Part shown: in pieces, positions 44,901 to 55,748 of the stretch
Numbering within the stretch: position 1 is the stretch's first letter
Layout of the letters: each line of letters begins with the position of its first letter
Assembly: GCF_000315625.1 (NCBI RefSeq)
Contig: NW_005434596.1
Location: forward strand, 172,360-230,499
Direction: 5' to 3'
DNA length: 58,140 nucleotides
Source: Guillardia theta CCMP2712
Lineage: Eukaryota > Cryptophyceae > Pyrenomonadales > Geminigeraceae
Notes under the pieces: generated by a model
Database searches by the model: none
The model's input: only the letters and a program-made list of their open reading frames with translations
What the model was told of the DNA's origin: nothing
Made by a program: the position numbers and the translations under genes

Positions 44901-47900
44901 CCTTCACCTACCCAGGCATTGCAAGAAGAGTTCAACGCCTCTGAGAACGGCTACAACGACCTGGTCTTGAGCAGCTGGGATATTGTCAGACAGAGAACGG
45001 AAGTGCAGGAGCTTGGGGAGAAGTTCTGGAAGTATCTCAACTGCATGGTTGCCCTCATGACTTGTCTCCCCTCCGTGTGATCCCTGCTTGCAGAGCCCTG
45101 AGCAGACGAACCTGTTCCGCCGATCGCTGAGCATGTGGGGCCATCTGCTTCACCATATCGTGAACATGCTGCTCATCAGCATTACAGACCCCGAGGTACA
45201 GCCCTCCTCCAGCTTGCATCCTACTCCTCTCTCCATTCTCCTTCTGCCATTGCTGCCCTGGTCTTCTTCCTTTCTTCTCCTCCTCTCCCTTCAGCGTCCA
45301 TAGATTTTCATGAAGGAGTATAGATCCTTCTCCATTTCCTCTACCTTCTGCCACCTGCTGCAAGCTTATGTTGTCATTTCAGGAGTATTATGACCTCATG
45401 TTTGAGCTCACTATCCGCCACATCCGCTATGGAGTTCGCTCCGAATATTTGAATCCTTTCGGAAACGCCTTGTTCGCAACCTTCGAAGAGGTTCTTTCCC
45501 GCCTCTTTGATCTACTTCCTCTCCTTTACGCTCTCTCTCCCTCGATGCTTCTTCTCGAACCTTTCTTCATCCTTGCCTTTGACCCTTCCCTTCCCTTCCC
45601 TTGCATCTTCTTCTGAACCCGACGAAATCAGATTCTTTCCGATGTCTGGGAAGAGAAGACGACGAAGGCGTGGAAGCTGGTGAGCTGACGAACAAACAAG
45701 GCACTCCGAGTGACATGATGATGAAGGTTTGGAAGAGAGCCACATGCAACATGTCAAGAGGGCTGAACATGGGAGGCAACGCGATCACGCAAGCTCTAGT
45801 AGAAGGGAACGTGGAGGCGCTACAGGACGCCATCAGCTCGGCTCCCCGCAGCAAGAGAGCAGAGTGGTTATGTCAGGTGATGACGAGGGAGATTTATTTC
45901 TTGGTGGTGGTGGTGAGGCGCATGAACGCTGCGACATAATGATGAAAGAGGCGATGATGGATGGGATGGTGTTGTGGATTCACTATCAGACCTGTTCTGT
46001 TCATGTCTGACTCTCTTGTCTCCCCTGCTGTAGATTGATATCAACGGCGCCATCATCTCCCCCTTGATCTGGGCGATGCACGATGGAAAGACAGCGATCG
46101 TAGACTTCATCTTAAGGTGGTGTCTTTTTCTGTACCCCTGCCAATGTTTTGATTGGTCTCCGTTACAGCGACCTGCTCACTATCCGAGCGGACATCCATG
46201 GATACTACTACGGGAGGGAGGAGCTCTTCAAGTACCACGATGATCTGATTGGAGAGATCTTGCGGGAGGCTCCTGACTCGATGACCGTCCTCCTGGACGG
46301 GCTCATGTGGCACTCCAAGGAGAAGCTGATGGGACGATTGGTAGGAAGATTTCCTTGCGCAGGAGGATGGGAGGCGTTGGGGTGATAGGGGCGTTGGATC
46401 ATATGTCCTTTCGGATCCTACTGCTCGAATATCACCTTGGTTGCTGTTGCAGCTTTGTGAAGATGATGATGATGATGATGATGAACATAGAGAGGTGATG
46501 ATCACGACGATCGTTGACCGAAATGCAGGTGAGAGTGAACTACTATATCAAAGACGTGTACGGTGAACCTAGAGAAAACGTCGACTCCTGGGCTTCACCT
46601 CTAGGACGTTTCATCGTGCTGGGTGAAGAGAACCTTCTGATTGTCTTCCATTCTCCCTGATTAACTGCTCATTGTAGGCGATAACCACACGTTCCTGCAT
46701 CCGATTGTCAAACAGACTCTGCAGCTCAAGTGGCAGAAGTTTGGTCTGTTCCTCTTCTGCTTGAAGGAGGTCTGGTACCTCGGCATGCTCATCACGTTCA
46801 TGGTTGGCCATGTGCAAGACCCGAGCGGGTGCATAGGAAGGCTGCAAGTGAGATCGTTTGTTTGAGATGCTGTTGCCATGTAGAGGACTTGTTGACCTTA
46901 GTGGCTGGATGCGCTTCTCCTCTTTGTGTGTTGAGGCTCGATGTGCGAAGTGTGCGAGTTGTTGGATGAGAGGACGTCTGTACTGTTGTCGCAACGACCT
47001 TGTTGCTGTCATGGCCCCATCATCCCTTCATTTGACTTTGAACCGTCTGCAGAAAGATCGTATTGCCCTCTCCGTCATGGCAGTTGTCACTCTGGGCGTT
47101 CAGGTGAGCCGCAACTTGCAGTGCTTGTCAAACTTTTTCTCAGCTCCTTTCGTGGCAGATGAAAATGGTCATGACGCACTTTGTCAAGCGGCTGTGCATC
47201 ACGTATCAGATCGGCTCCTTCGAGATTATAGTCCCTCGTTGTCTGGCGAGCATCTGGACGCTTGTCAGGATCACTTCCTGTGTTCTCCTTATCTACGTCA
47301 TGTCACGCGATGTAAGATGCATCTCTTCTTTCTCTGCTCTTCTCTTCCTGCCCTTCTACCTCTTCTATCTCCAACTTCTACTCTCCCCTTTCTCCTCCTA
47401 CGAATAGTCCTTGTTCTCTCCTGGCGTCCTCCTGCTCTTTGACATTCTTTTCAATTCATTTCCATCGCATGATCATTGCTCTCCAGGGATGCAATCACTG
47501 CGTGAACAACCCGACGTCTGCTTCCTGCACCAACATCACCAACACCTCTACCCGAGCAGGTGCTGTTGGTGCAGTCGCACATTTGTGCATAACTCTGCCT
47601 TTTAACTCCTCCTCTCAGAGTACTGGGATGAACCTGCGGACAACTTCGGCATGTTGGAGCAGTTCAGCCTCCTTGCAGCCAAGGCCAAGGGCGACACAGG
47701 AGTAGCGACGGCCACTACACTGGCTTCATCCAAGGATCGATCCGCCATGGCGTTTGTTGGTGTTCTCCTGTGGATTCAGATGTTCCAGGTCTGTTCCTAC
47801 TGCAGGGGAGGGAGTGAGGGGGAAGAAAGCTCTAAACTTTCTTGCAGGCTTGCATTCTGTCAACACCTCTCGCTGCTTTTACCTATACCATTGGCATCAT

Positions 47901-48750
47901 GTTTCTTGATATTAGCCATTCTTTGTTCATGATCTTCATCCTCATCTCAGGTTCCTCCTTCTCCTCCTCCTCCTTTGCTGCCCTTGTGCTGATTGCTTCT
48001 TTAGCGTTCGGCTCTGCCCTGACAATGATCGGCGAGCCTCCTTTCGATCAGGGTTGGGATCATACGCTGGCTGTGCTGCTCCAGGAGGTAAGTTGATGCA
48101 AGAAGAGGAGGAGAAGAAGAGGGCAAGTGATGAGACCTGGGCCAGGTTCTTGGCGTATCCCAGCAGTACTATCCAGAGATTGGCTCCTTCACTCGCTTCC
48201 TCCTTCTTGTCTACGTCTCGTGAGCGCCTCACTTGCCTTCTACGCTCCAAGTGACCTGGCTTACAGTGCTGTCACTATCGGCATGCTCAACATCCTCATC
48301 GCTCAGCTCACCATCACCTACGACAAGTTGTCGTCGGAGAAGGAGGGGTACGCGATGAAGCACAGGTAAGAGACGAGGACGTAGGGTGGAGCGATCCTCA
48401 ACTCGCTGACAGAGCAAGCGTCTGCCTCGACATTGAGGGCTTCCTCCCCTACTTCGTGCGGAAGTATGCTTGAACAGCTTTCGCTGCTTCCTCCTTGCTG
48501 ACGACTTCACCCTCCAGGAGGATCTTCGATGACATTGGCTTTGATGAGCCCCTCAACTTCAGTGCCAACGACTCGGGGCCGGCAGGAGGCGTTCAGGTAC
48601 GAACCACCTGCTGTAGAGTAGCCTCGGAGCCTGACGCTCTTCCCCCTCTAGCTCTTCGAGCGAGACGACCATCCCAAGTACGTTCCCGACCGCATCCTTC
48701 GCTTCACCGGCGATGCCTCCCCTGAGGATCCATGGCCCGAGATCAACTGA
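41990..48750 (+). CDS. cytochrome b5 - multi-globin - ankyrin-like - TRP-like ion channel (paralogue 2)
   Basis: Starts MDFHAMRLPEDVLEKIQD. Cytochrome b5 ligands are H60 (EEHPGG) and H83 (FERHDNPAF). After an acidic linker comes C245-P246 in TGCPFMALAMLKEAGHEP, then globin 1 (about 365-505; APMHHRKGVKAAHMPIMKG, H449/H450) and globin 2 (about 505-650; LGLRHVKYKIRPHHIPLMG, proximal H585). Short exons then encode a globin-like segment (VWDPEKQMEIVAICAPRLF, GMREKHLKDVWLAIERAI, 44328-44640), another globin (DLVLSSWDIVRQRTEVQELG, RRSLSMWGHLLHHIV, LTIRHIRYGVRSEYLNPFG, 44917-45500), ankyrin-like helices (NAITQALVEGNVEALQDA; ISPLIWAMHDGKTAIVDF), and channel segments FCLKEVWYLGMLITFMVGHV (about 46760), KRLCITYQIGSFEI..., a Cys/N-glycan loop (GCNHCVNNPTSASCTNITNT), FTYTIGIMFLDISHSLFMI, pore region EPPFDQGWDHTLAVLLQE, and S6 TIGMLNILIAQLTITYDKLS. 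It ends DASPEDPWPEIN, TGA 48750. Plasma or organelle membrane, with heme domains cytosolic by topology. Confidence 0.87.
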
Positions 48751-50754
48751 TTTGGCTAACCACCATGTGACTGTGTGTAAATTATGTTGTCAGTTCTTAA
48801 TAAAATTCCGACTGAGGATGACACTCGGCTGACTCAGTGACCTCACGGTCGGAGTCATCTGGCGGTCTGCGCGGCGCGCGGCAGCCTGAGCGCGGCGCGG
48901 CCCGATCACTGTAAACTAACTATGATGTCTGCCTGCCTGTATGTATAGTACGGTACCGTACCGTTGTAGTACGGGATCGGATGGTACTACCGTACCGGGT
49001 ATGTATCACTGAGCCATGCCAGTCAGCGGATAGCGCCGGGTACTGAGAGCCTCGGAGCCTGCGAAGACTCAGAGGAGACCTTCCTAGCCGTCTTGCTAAG
49101 GTCTTCTCATGTCTGGATGCTTGGGTTTCACATCCTATTAGCATACACAGTGACAGTCGGGGCTATCTCACACGCGGCCTGGCAGTGTACTGACTCCGTC
49201 CTAAATTCTGGTTTCGGCCGAAGTTCAAGCCGGAGCAAAAGCTGTCTTGTTGCAACTGAGATCGACTCATTATGTCTGCGTGCCACCGTGACTTTGCCCC
49301 CCGGCGCGCCCGCAGTGCGGCGGCGGCCACGGGACGGCGGCCGCGGGGCGCCGGCGGCGCCGCGGGCGGAGTCAGCCTACGAGTAGTACCGGCCGGGCGG
49401 CCCGGGCCGGCCTGGCATGTCAACTTATGCGGCAATGACTGAGGCGGCCCGGCCCGCGCATCACTGTCAATAGTAGCGTTGCGGCTTTCAAGTTTTCAGG
49501 CCCTCAGAGGGCCGGCCGTTTTGCCGGCCCGGATCATCATGGCTGAGTCCGGCTCGGACTCAGTGGGAACCGTTGAACGGTTCCGATGGCTTGTGACCGT
49601 GGCTCGGTTATGAGTCCTCTGTTTAGAATCTCAGCAGGTGCAGGGTAGGGTAATAGAAGGAGTAGGTGGAGGGTACTAATAGTATCTTGAGGTTATGGGG
49701 TGGTGAGATTATGACGGGTGTCAGTTGAGTGAGAGGGGTTCCCGATAATTTTTAATTCATATTTGTGGGTTGTGGTAAAATTAATTGATTAATTTTCAAA
49801 CTTTGATTGAAATGTCTACCTCTTGCAAAGTTGACACGGTGGTTAAACCAACTGGTGGGTACTCTGGACCAGGTAGGCTCAAAGTAGGGGTACAGATGAT
49901 GCTCCAATAGGGTTGTGTGAGTTTTCAAGGGGTAGGGGTAGGGGGGTCAGCTATGTGGTAGATGACTGGAGATGCTTCCATAATAGTACGGGTAGGGATC
50001 CATAATAACCGGTCCTTTCACATTCAGTCGGATTTTCTATGGTAGGTCATGAGTCACTAGGGGTTAGATTACTATTTTCAGTGGGTACTTAACTCAACCA
50101 AGACTTTTTTGGTGGGGTGGGGTGTATATACAGTGCTGAAGATGTGGTCTTTATCAATGAATGTTGGTACATAATACAGGGTATGGGTGCATGTTGTAGG
50201 GGTACATTGACAAAAGCAAAATGTAGGGGTGATTTAAGGTATTGGTATCTACAAGGAGGGTCAGGTCAATTCTGAAATTTCATCTTTAGGGGTAGGGGTC
50301 CTAATCCTCCCGCAACAAACCCGGGGAGTGAAGTAGGAACTCGGGTAATACGAAATGTTTCAACTAGTGAGACAACACTGTGAAAATACATCGTAATATT
50401 TGAAATTTCAATTCAAAATGGAACCTGGGTCCTTTTGGGGGAATGTGGGGAATTCGATCGCCATGGCTACAGGAAGAGGCGGAGCGAAGTGAAGGAGCGA
50501 GCACGTGAGAGAGACAGGAAGAGCAGAGGAGGAGAGAGACTTCGAGGATAAGGAGAGAGAGAGGAGGCGGAAGACAAGGGGCAGAGGGATTGAAGAGGTT
50601 GAGAGGCGAGAGGTGGAGGTACCCTGGTCAAGGAACTATTATTGCAATCCAAGTGCAGGGTTTCAGGGTACGGAAGGATCTGGAGTGAACGTTGGATAGT
50701 GCACTGCTTGGTTCTTGAGAGCAGGAACACCTTTCAAGAGTGCTGTACTGAACC
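48751..50754. other. intergenic: GC-rich island followed by GGGTAGGG-rich island
   Basis: About 48830-49600 is a GC-rich island with GGCCGG/CGGCCC words and TACGGTACCGTAC-like palindromes. About 49620-50440 is AT-richer with many GGGGTAGGG and GGTGGGGTGG words. The same order of the two island types occurs at 27.06-27.42 kb. No gene is supported. The last 300 bp are purine-rich and may contain the leader of the HEAT gene. Confidence 0.6.
48799..48804 (+). promoter_or_regulatory. candidate polyadenylation signal AATAAA
   Basis: AATAAA lies 49 nt after the stop codon of channel paralogue 2 in otherwise AT-rich 3' flank. Whether this organism uses the hexamer is not known from the sequence. Confidence 0.3.
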
Positions 50755-52418
50755 ATGGTAGCGATCACGAGCGAGCAGCCAGAGCATGCGGCTCATCAAC
50801 AGGCTATAAGCCAACGTGCCTGCCCTGGTTGGCTGCAGGACATTGCAGCGCTGAACCGACTGAACCATGGGGAGCGAGCAGCTGCAGGCGATACAGTGGA
50901 ACACCTTCTCTCGCAGCTCAGAAACAACAATGTGCATATCCGCCTAGCTGCGATCAGGTCCCTAGGGCACGTTGCGAGGAATGGGGACTTCCACGTTGTG
51001 AGAGAGCTGTTGGGCCAGTCGATAGCAAGCAGCGGGTTCGGTGTGCAGGATAAGGCCAGCGAAGTCCGTGCTCTGGCTGCGGAGGCTGTGGGGAAGATAG
51101 CGGCAGACACGGGGGATCGTTTGGTTTGCGACAAGATGCTGGATATGATTGATGACAAAGATTGGGCAGTGAGGAGCTCGGCGCTCAAGGTAGCAAACTT
51201 TCATTCTGCTCGTGCTATCCTGATGCTTGTTCTGTGTGGACAGTCCTTGTCGAAAGTCTGCAGCCGTGCAGATGATTGGGTGGTGGATGAGCTGTTGGCG
51301 AAGATGATGGGGAGCGAGAGCTGGTCAGCAAAAGCACTCTGTGCGGAGGTGGGACCTCAGTAGTCTGTGGTGGCCTCAGGCAAGCGTCTGATCACTGTGC
51401 TCGATGCAGGGCCTGGGAAACCTGTGCACTAGAGGGGCAGGACATGTTGTAAATGCGCTGATAGAGATGTCCCGGCACGATGACTGGGCTGTACGGAAGG
51501 TTAGGATTCAAACCAACTACTTTTGCAAGCATTGGAATGACTTGCTCTCTCCTTGAAGGCATGTCTGATAGCCTTGGGGAAGATTGCCCAGCAGGGGGAT
51601 CAGCTAGTCTTGCGGGTGCGTGGCTATTAGAGTTTGCATGAAGGAAGAGAACTGAAAATCTCTCAGGCGATCGTACAGTCCTCGCAGGACGCGGACTGGA
51701 GGGTCAGGAAGGCTGCCGTGCAAGCTCTGGGCCAGGTAAAGGCTCTTGCTCTCGTGGTCTTGTGGTCACATGATCGTACAGGTTGCTGAGAGAGGATGCC
51801 GGTTCTCGATCAACGGTTGAAGTCATGATCTAAGTGAAAATTGGATGTTGACTAGCGTTGGCAGAGATCCTCTTGCGACTGGACGATACTGCAGTGGGAG
51901 AAAGACACTCCAAATTGGACGTGATCAACCATGATGACAGGGACGTCAAGCTTGCAGCGGTGTGCAGTTGGTCCTGCCACGCTCTTCTCTGACTTGAAGT
52001 TTTAGATAAAGGTGCTCGAGAAGCTTGCGGAACCGGGAGATCATCATGTTCTAGCTGCTCTTGACAGCACAGCTCAACGTAAGATTTCTGCAATCCTCCT
52101 CGTCCACTTGCCTTTAAGTTCGTTCCATCCAGGCATCGCTGGAGATTCCGTGCTGCTTGCTGCGATAGTGCGGGCTACGACTGTCATCTCGCACGAGAGG
52201 TCAGTCTTCATGCTGCTCCCTTTGTGCAACCATCTCTTATTGCAACCCCTGTATCCGCCATTGGTGTATTCTATTCTATCTTCTTGCTTTCTTGTAGCCA
52301 CTCGGCGTTCACAATGCTCTCGTCTGACGGTTCTGCTCCTTGCAGCCTGATCCCGCGGTTGGGAGATTTCTCCGGCACGGAGTCCTCCTCCTCTACAGAT
52401 TCCTCACCGGAATGGTGA
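50755..52418 (+). CDS. HEAT/PBS-lyase-type repeat protein
   Basis: ATG 50755: MVAITSEQPEHAAHQQA, then repeats of about 35 residues with the pattern LG-x-(I/V)-x3-GD-x2-V-x3-(L/M)-x6-D-DW-x-VR-x2-A: HLLSQLRNNNVHIRLAAIRS, VRALAAEAVGKIAADTGD, KMLDMIDDKDWAVRSSAL, SLSKVCSRADDWVVDELL, GLGNLCTRGAGHVVNALIEM, ALGKIAQQGDQLVLR, SSQDADWRVRKAAVQALGQ. Exons are about 50755-51189, 51243-51348, 51408-51500 and then several shorter ones. The last, LIPRLGDFSGTESSSSTDSS, ends TGA at 52418. The short regular repeats resemble EZ-HEAT proteins that bind partners or phycobilin-lyase-like clients, but no lyase residues can be identified. A scaffold role is the safe call. Confidence 0.65.
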
Positions 52419-52798
52419 GCAAGAGCCAGCGGTGGAGGCGAGTCTGATGACAGCAATGTTTCAGTGTGAGCAGGGGAAGCCTGGCTGAATAAGGATGTTC
52501 CTAGCAGACGTTTACCTCCATGTCGGAGTCAACACGATCAAGGGAAATAGAAGGGAGGAGGGAGGTTGGAAGAAAGGAAAGGAAGGAACGTTAACTCCTC
52601 GGCAGAGGAGAACGCTTAAAAGAACTCGATGCCTGGACGAGGGACCTTGAACCTACCTCGGAGTAGGTGCGCGATGGGTTTCTCGAACGCCTTTCTCGCA
52701 GCGAACAGATTTATTCTCCCGTGATAATATTATGTAGATTGAATGTTTAGCTAGTCTTGTTTCTCACTCTTGCCAGATGAGCTTCTTCTTCAGTTGTA
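52419..52798. other. intergenic, nothing recognised
   Basis: 380 bp between convergent genes. It contains a short CTCGGCAGAGGAG/CCTCGGAGTAGG stretch with no clear RNA fold; no gene is seen. Confidence 0.4.
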
Positions 52799-53645
52799 TT
52801 ACAAAACGAATGGAACCAAACCCCCTTGCAATTGGAACCATCGCCAAAGAGCGTCGCTGAAAATCCAGTAGAGCCCGATTACCAACAGCACAAGGATCAC
52901 ACATGCCGCAAGAGAGGGATTTTCCTTGTGCTGAGTGTTGTTATGCTCCACATCTCGCCCGTTGACCATCACTTTGGCTCGTGGCCCTCCCGCTTCAACC
53001 CCTTTGCTGACGTCGCCGTTGCAAGTCCTGCCGGCCTCCACCGCCTCCACCACGCCATCGTGCTCAAGAGCTCCCGTTGCCCTCTCCTCCTTAGCCTCCC
53101 CCCGCAAACTCATCGGAGGCCGTCTGCTGGACTCGAGCTGGAGGCTCAGCTCATCACAGAACTCTCGGCTAAGTGTCAGGCTCTCCATCCCTCTCAGCCG
53201 TAATGTCCTGCCCCCCTTCCTCCTCCCCAACGTGATGCCTTCCCTCCCGTACCCGAGCCGAGCTTGAGCAAGGAAGAGCTCTCCCTTCAGGACCCGCTCG
53301 ATGGTGTGGGGGGGCCAGGAGGAGGGATCCCCTGCTGCCTCTACTCGTTCACCGTCGTGCACGACGATCACAGCAGTGAAGGTGTCCTGAAGCAAAGCTC
53401 AAGTCAGCTCCGAGCAAGCAGGAGGGGCAAGAGTAAGTCACCGCAGTGTCCTGACGATACGTGATCAGCTTGTTCCTCGTCCTGTACGCCAGAACCTCCC
53501 GCGCAATGGCCGGCGACCTGGCGATGTTCCTCTCCAGGGCCTTGAGGGGGACAACGATTCCATTCTCTGCACACTTGCGCTTGAAGGACGACCTCGACAT
53601 CTTCTGCATCTTCTCTCGAGCTGTCACTGCGTCTCCTCCTGCCAT
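52799..53645 (-). CDS. tail-anchored membrane protein of unknown function
   Basis: Two exons. Exon 1 (53645 to about 53450) starts MAGGDAVTAREKMQKMSR and ends RNKLITYRQDTA. A roughly 60-nt intron with a good acceptor follows, and exon 2 continues in phase DTFTAVIVVHDGERVEAAGD to the stop at 52799. Total about 260 residues. The N-terminal half is basic and helical, the middle is charged, and the C-terminus has one strong membrane segment (LAACVILVLLVIGLYWIF) followed by about 17 residues (SDALWRWFQLQGGLVPFVL). This gives tail-anchored topology with the bulk in the cytosol. No known domain. Which organelle membrane is used cannot be told. Confidence 0.6.
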
Positions 53646-54755
53646 GGAGGCGGGCGGGCGAGAAGGATGGGGCGGATCAAACAGCGATCAACTTCGTTGT
53701 CACCTGCTCCTTCACCTTCAAAGTTTCCCCGACGGACTTTGACGTTGACAAGGTGCCAGGGCATGGACACGAGCTAGCAGGGCCAGGCGGCTCATGGCCG
53801 TCAGTCTCCTCGGGTCCTCCTCATGCCCAGAAGCTCGACCTCTTCTCGCCTCCTCCGCTCCTCCGCTCCTCCGCTCCTCCTCTCTTCATTCCTCTCGCCA
53901 AGCTCCAGTACCATCGCCGGGATCAACTATGCGGGCCCCCCGGGATCAACTACCGGGCGGGCCCGGCCGGCCGGGCCCGCCTCGCGCCCTCGGATGCAAT
54001 GCTGCACACTTGTATGATTGTTCATACGATTCCTTACTGTGTACAAAGAGTTGTTTTCGTAAAATTCGCGTGCTGCCGCAGGAAGGTCGGGTGTTTGTAA
54101 TTTCGCGAGATCGGACTGCAATCGGCACTGGGCCGCAGGGCTCCAGTTTGAACCTCGGAACAACTCCACCAGTATTTGCTCTGCAAGCAAGTCTTGCGCT
54201 GCCGAGATAGCACAGTTGCAATTGTTGTCCTCTAGTTGCTCGTCGAACTCGAGCCGCTGAGCAGTCACGGTGGGAATCACGGTTGTGCGGGGCCTACCGT
54301 ACTGGCCACCGTCGCCACCGTGAGCGGCCGATCCCAAAGATGAGCTTCAGTGTTGCAGCGGCACTCCGAGGCTCGGATGTCGCGGTTGACCACCAACACG
54401 CTGTGACCGCCGTACAGTTCGACGTCGCGGCCGAGTTGGATCAGACCGTGAGACTGAAACTTGCCAAGTTGGAACAACTTTGTCACGTGGCAAGAAAATT
54501 CAGCCGACTCTCATTTCTCGACCGTTTTTTTTTTTTTTTTTGGGAACATCGCCGGTCTAGACCCACATCTTCGTCATCAGAAGATGTTGATGCTGATGTT
54601 GACGAGAATGTCATGTCATTGAACGGAACGGATCGTCATGCTTGTCGTGATGATATCTGCAAACATGGGAATTGAATCTGAACCTGTTTATTTTAATTTG
54701 AATTGTTAATAGAGTATTTTCGAAATTTCTCGAACATTTTGAAATATGAGCAGAT
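53646..54755. other. intergenic with a small GC-rich island and poly-T
   Basis: About 53860-53900 has a CTCCTCCG repeat. About 53930-54000 is a short GC-rich island (CCGGCCGGGCCCG). About 54527-54541 is a T15 run. Apart from the weak frame at 54340-54675, no gene is seen. Confidence 0.45.
54340..54675 (+). CDS. doubtful small ORF
   Basis: Open frame MSFSVAAALRGSDVAVDHQH to DICKHGN. The first 60 residues have balanced, helical composition, but the frame then runs through the T15 tract (poly-Phe) and an Asp/Glu-rich stretch. It could be a short gene, a first exon or chance. Confidence 0.15.
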   Translation: MSFSVAAALRGSDVAVDHQHAVTAVQFDVAAELDQTVRLKLAKLEQLCHVARKFSRLSFLDRFFFFFWEHRRSRPTSSSSEDVDADVDENVMSLNGTDRHACRDDICKHGN

Positions 54756-55748
54756 TTGAACCAGATCGCATTTCCCGCCATCACTACTCGCTGCGCGATA
54801 GGAATGTCGTCTTGCGATGCGGAGCAAGCAGCGCCTCGAGAGCAGCAGCATGCGGACAAGCAGACCAGGATGAGCTTCAAAGGAGGGCCAGGTGTCGATG
54901 GCTTCAAGAGGCGCGTTCGGATAGTACAAGGCATGCTGATGTACTCCCCGGACAGGATATTCGGATCCAAAGACAGATTCGCCTTGTACAATTCAGTCAC
55001 GGCCACTCTCAACTCTGATCCTCTTTTCGATGGTGCTCTGAAGACTTTCACCACGCGTGACAGGTGGCTCGAGGTCATGAGAGTCGTCGACTCCATCATC
55101 TCTGGCGGCAGAGAGAAATACCTCCGTCCTCTCCATGAGGCGGGGAAACCTCTCAACGAAATGGACGAGCTACACTTGCGCTTGTCCGAGATGAAGACGG
55201 CATGGCTCAAGAATAATCCCCAGGCTGAAACAAGCATGAATGGTGTGAGCGCTCCGAACAAACGCGGGAGAGACTTCGATGCGAAGACGGTGGACGTGGA
55301 AGAGAAGAAAAATGAAGCTTCTGAGCGGGGATCTGAGAGCGAGTCAGAAAATGGAGCTGAGCGACTGCAAGGGCACGAAGATGACGACGAGTATGCGGGA
55401 AAGCCACCGTCCGATTGCAGGACAAGCCATGCTCCTCGGAAGAGGGGACGGCAAGTCGCGAATCAGAAAAGTTACCCCGAAGTGTCAGTTCCCCAGTTGT
55501 CTGACCTCCTGGACTACCTCAAGAAGAGCGACGATCAGTTTTACAACTTCGTTGACCAGCACCGCGCTGTCAGGCAGGCTGAGACCCAGGCTGAGAAGTA
55601 CAAAGAGGAAGCTCGGATGTATAAGGCTAGGGCCGAGAGGTATAAGAAACAGTGCGAGCTCTTGGTGAAGATCATCGAGTGCAAGGATCAGGGAATTCCA
55701 ATTCCTCCAGGCTTTATGGCAGAGACTCGTAACATGATGGATGAGTAA
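54756..55748 (+). CDS. unknown single-exon protein with C-terminal coiled coil
   Basis: Intronless 330-codon frame. Met1 (MNQIAFPAITTRC), Met17 or Met39 (MSFKGGPGVDGFKRRVRIVQ) could start it; sequence from Met39 looks like the folded core. The N-terminal globular region runs GMLMYSPDRIFGSKDRFALY, LYNSVTATLNSDPLFDGALK, RWLEVMRVVDSIISGGREKY. A charged, Ser/Glu-rich low-complexity linker with basic patches (KRGRDFDAK, PRKRGRQ, NLS-like) follows, and a coiled coil (RQAETQAEKYKEEARMYKAR and ERYKKQCELLVKIIE) ends the protein. The nuclear location and self-association are inferred. No family is recognised. Being intronless in an intron-rich contig hints at a retroposed or element-derived gene. Confidence 0.6.
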   Translation: MNQIAFPAITTRCAIGMSSCDAEQAAPREQQHADKQTRMSFKGGPGVDGFKRRVRIVQGMLMYSPDRIFGSKDRFALYNSVTATLNSDPLFDGALKTFTTRDRWLEVMRVVDSIISGGREKYLRPLHEAGKPLNEMDELHLRLSEMKTAWLKNNPQAETSMNGVSAPNKRGRDFDAKTVDVEEKKNEASERGSESESENGAERLQGHEDDDEYAGKPPSDCRTSHAPRKRGRQVANQKSYPEVSVPQLSDLLDYLKKSDDQFYNFVDQHRAVRQAETQAEKYKEEARMYKARAERYKKQCELLVKIIECKDQGIPIPPGFMAETRNMMDE

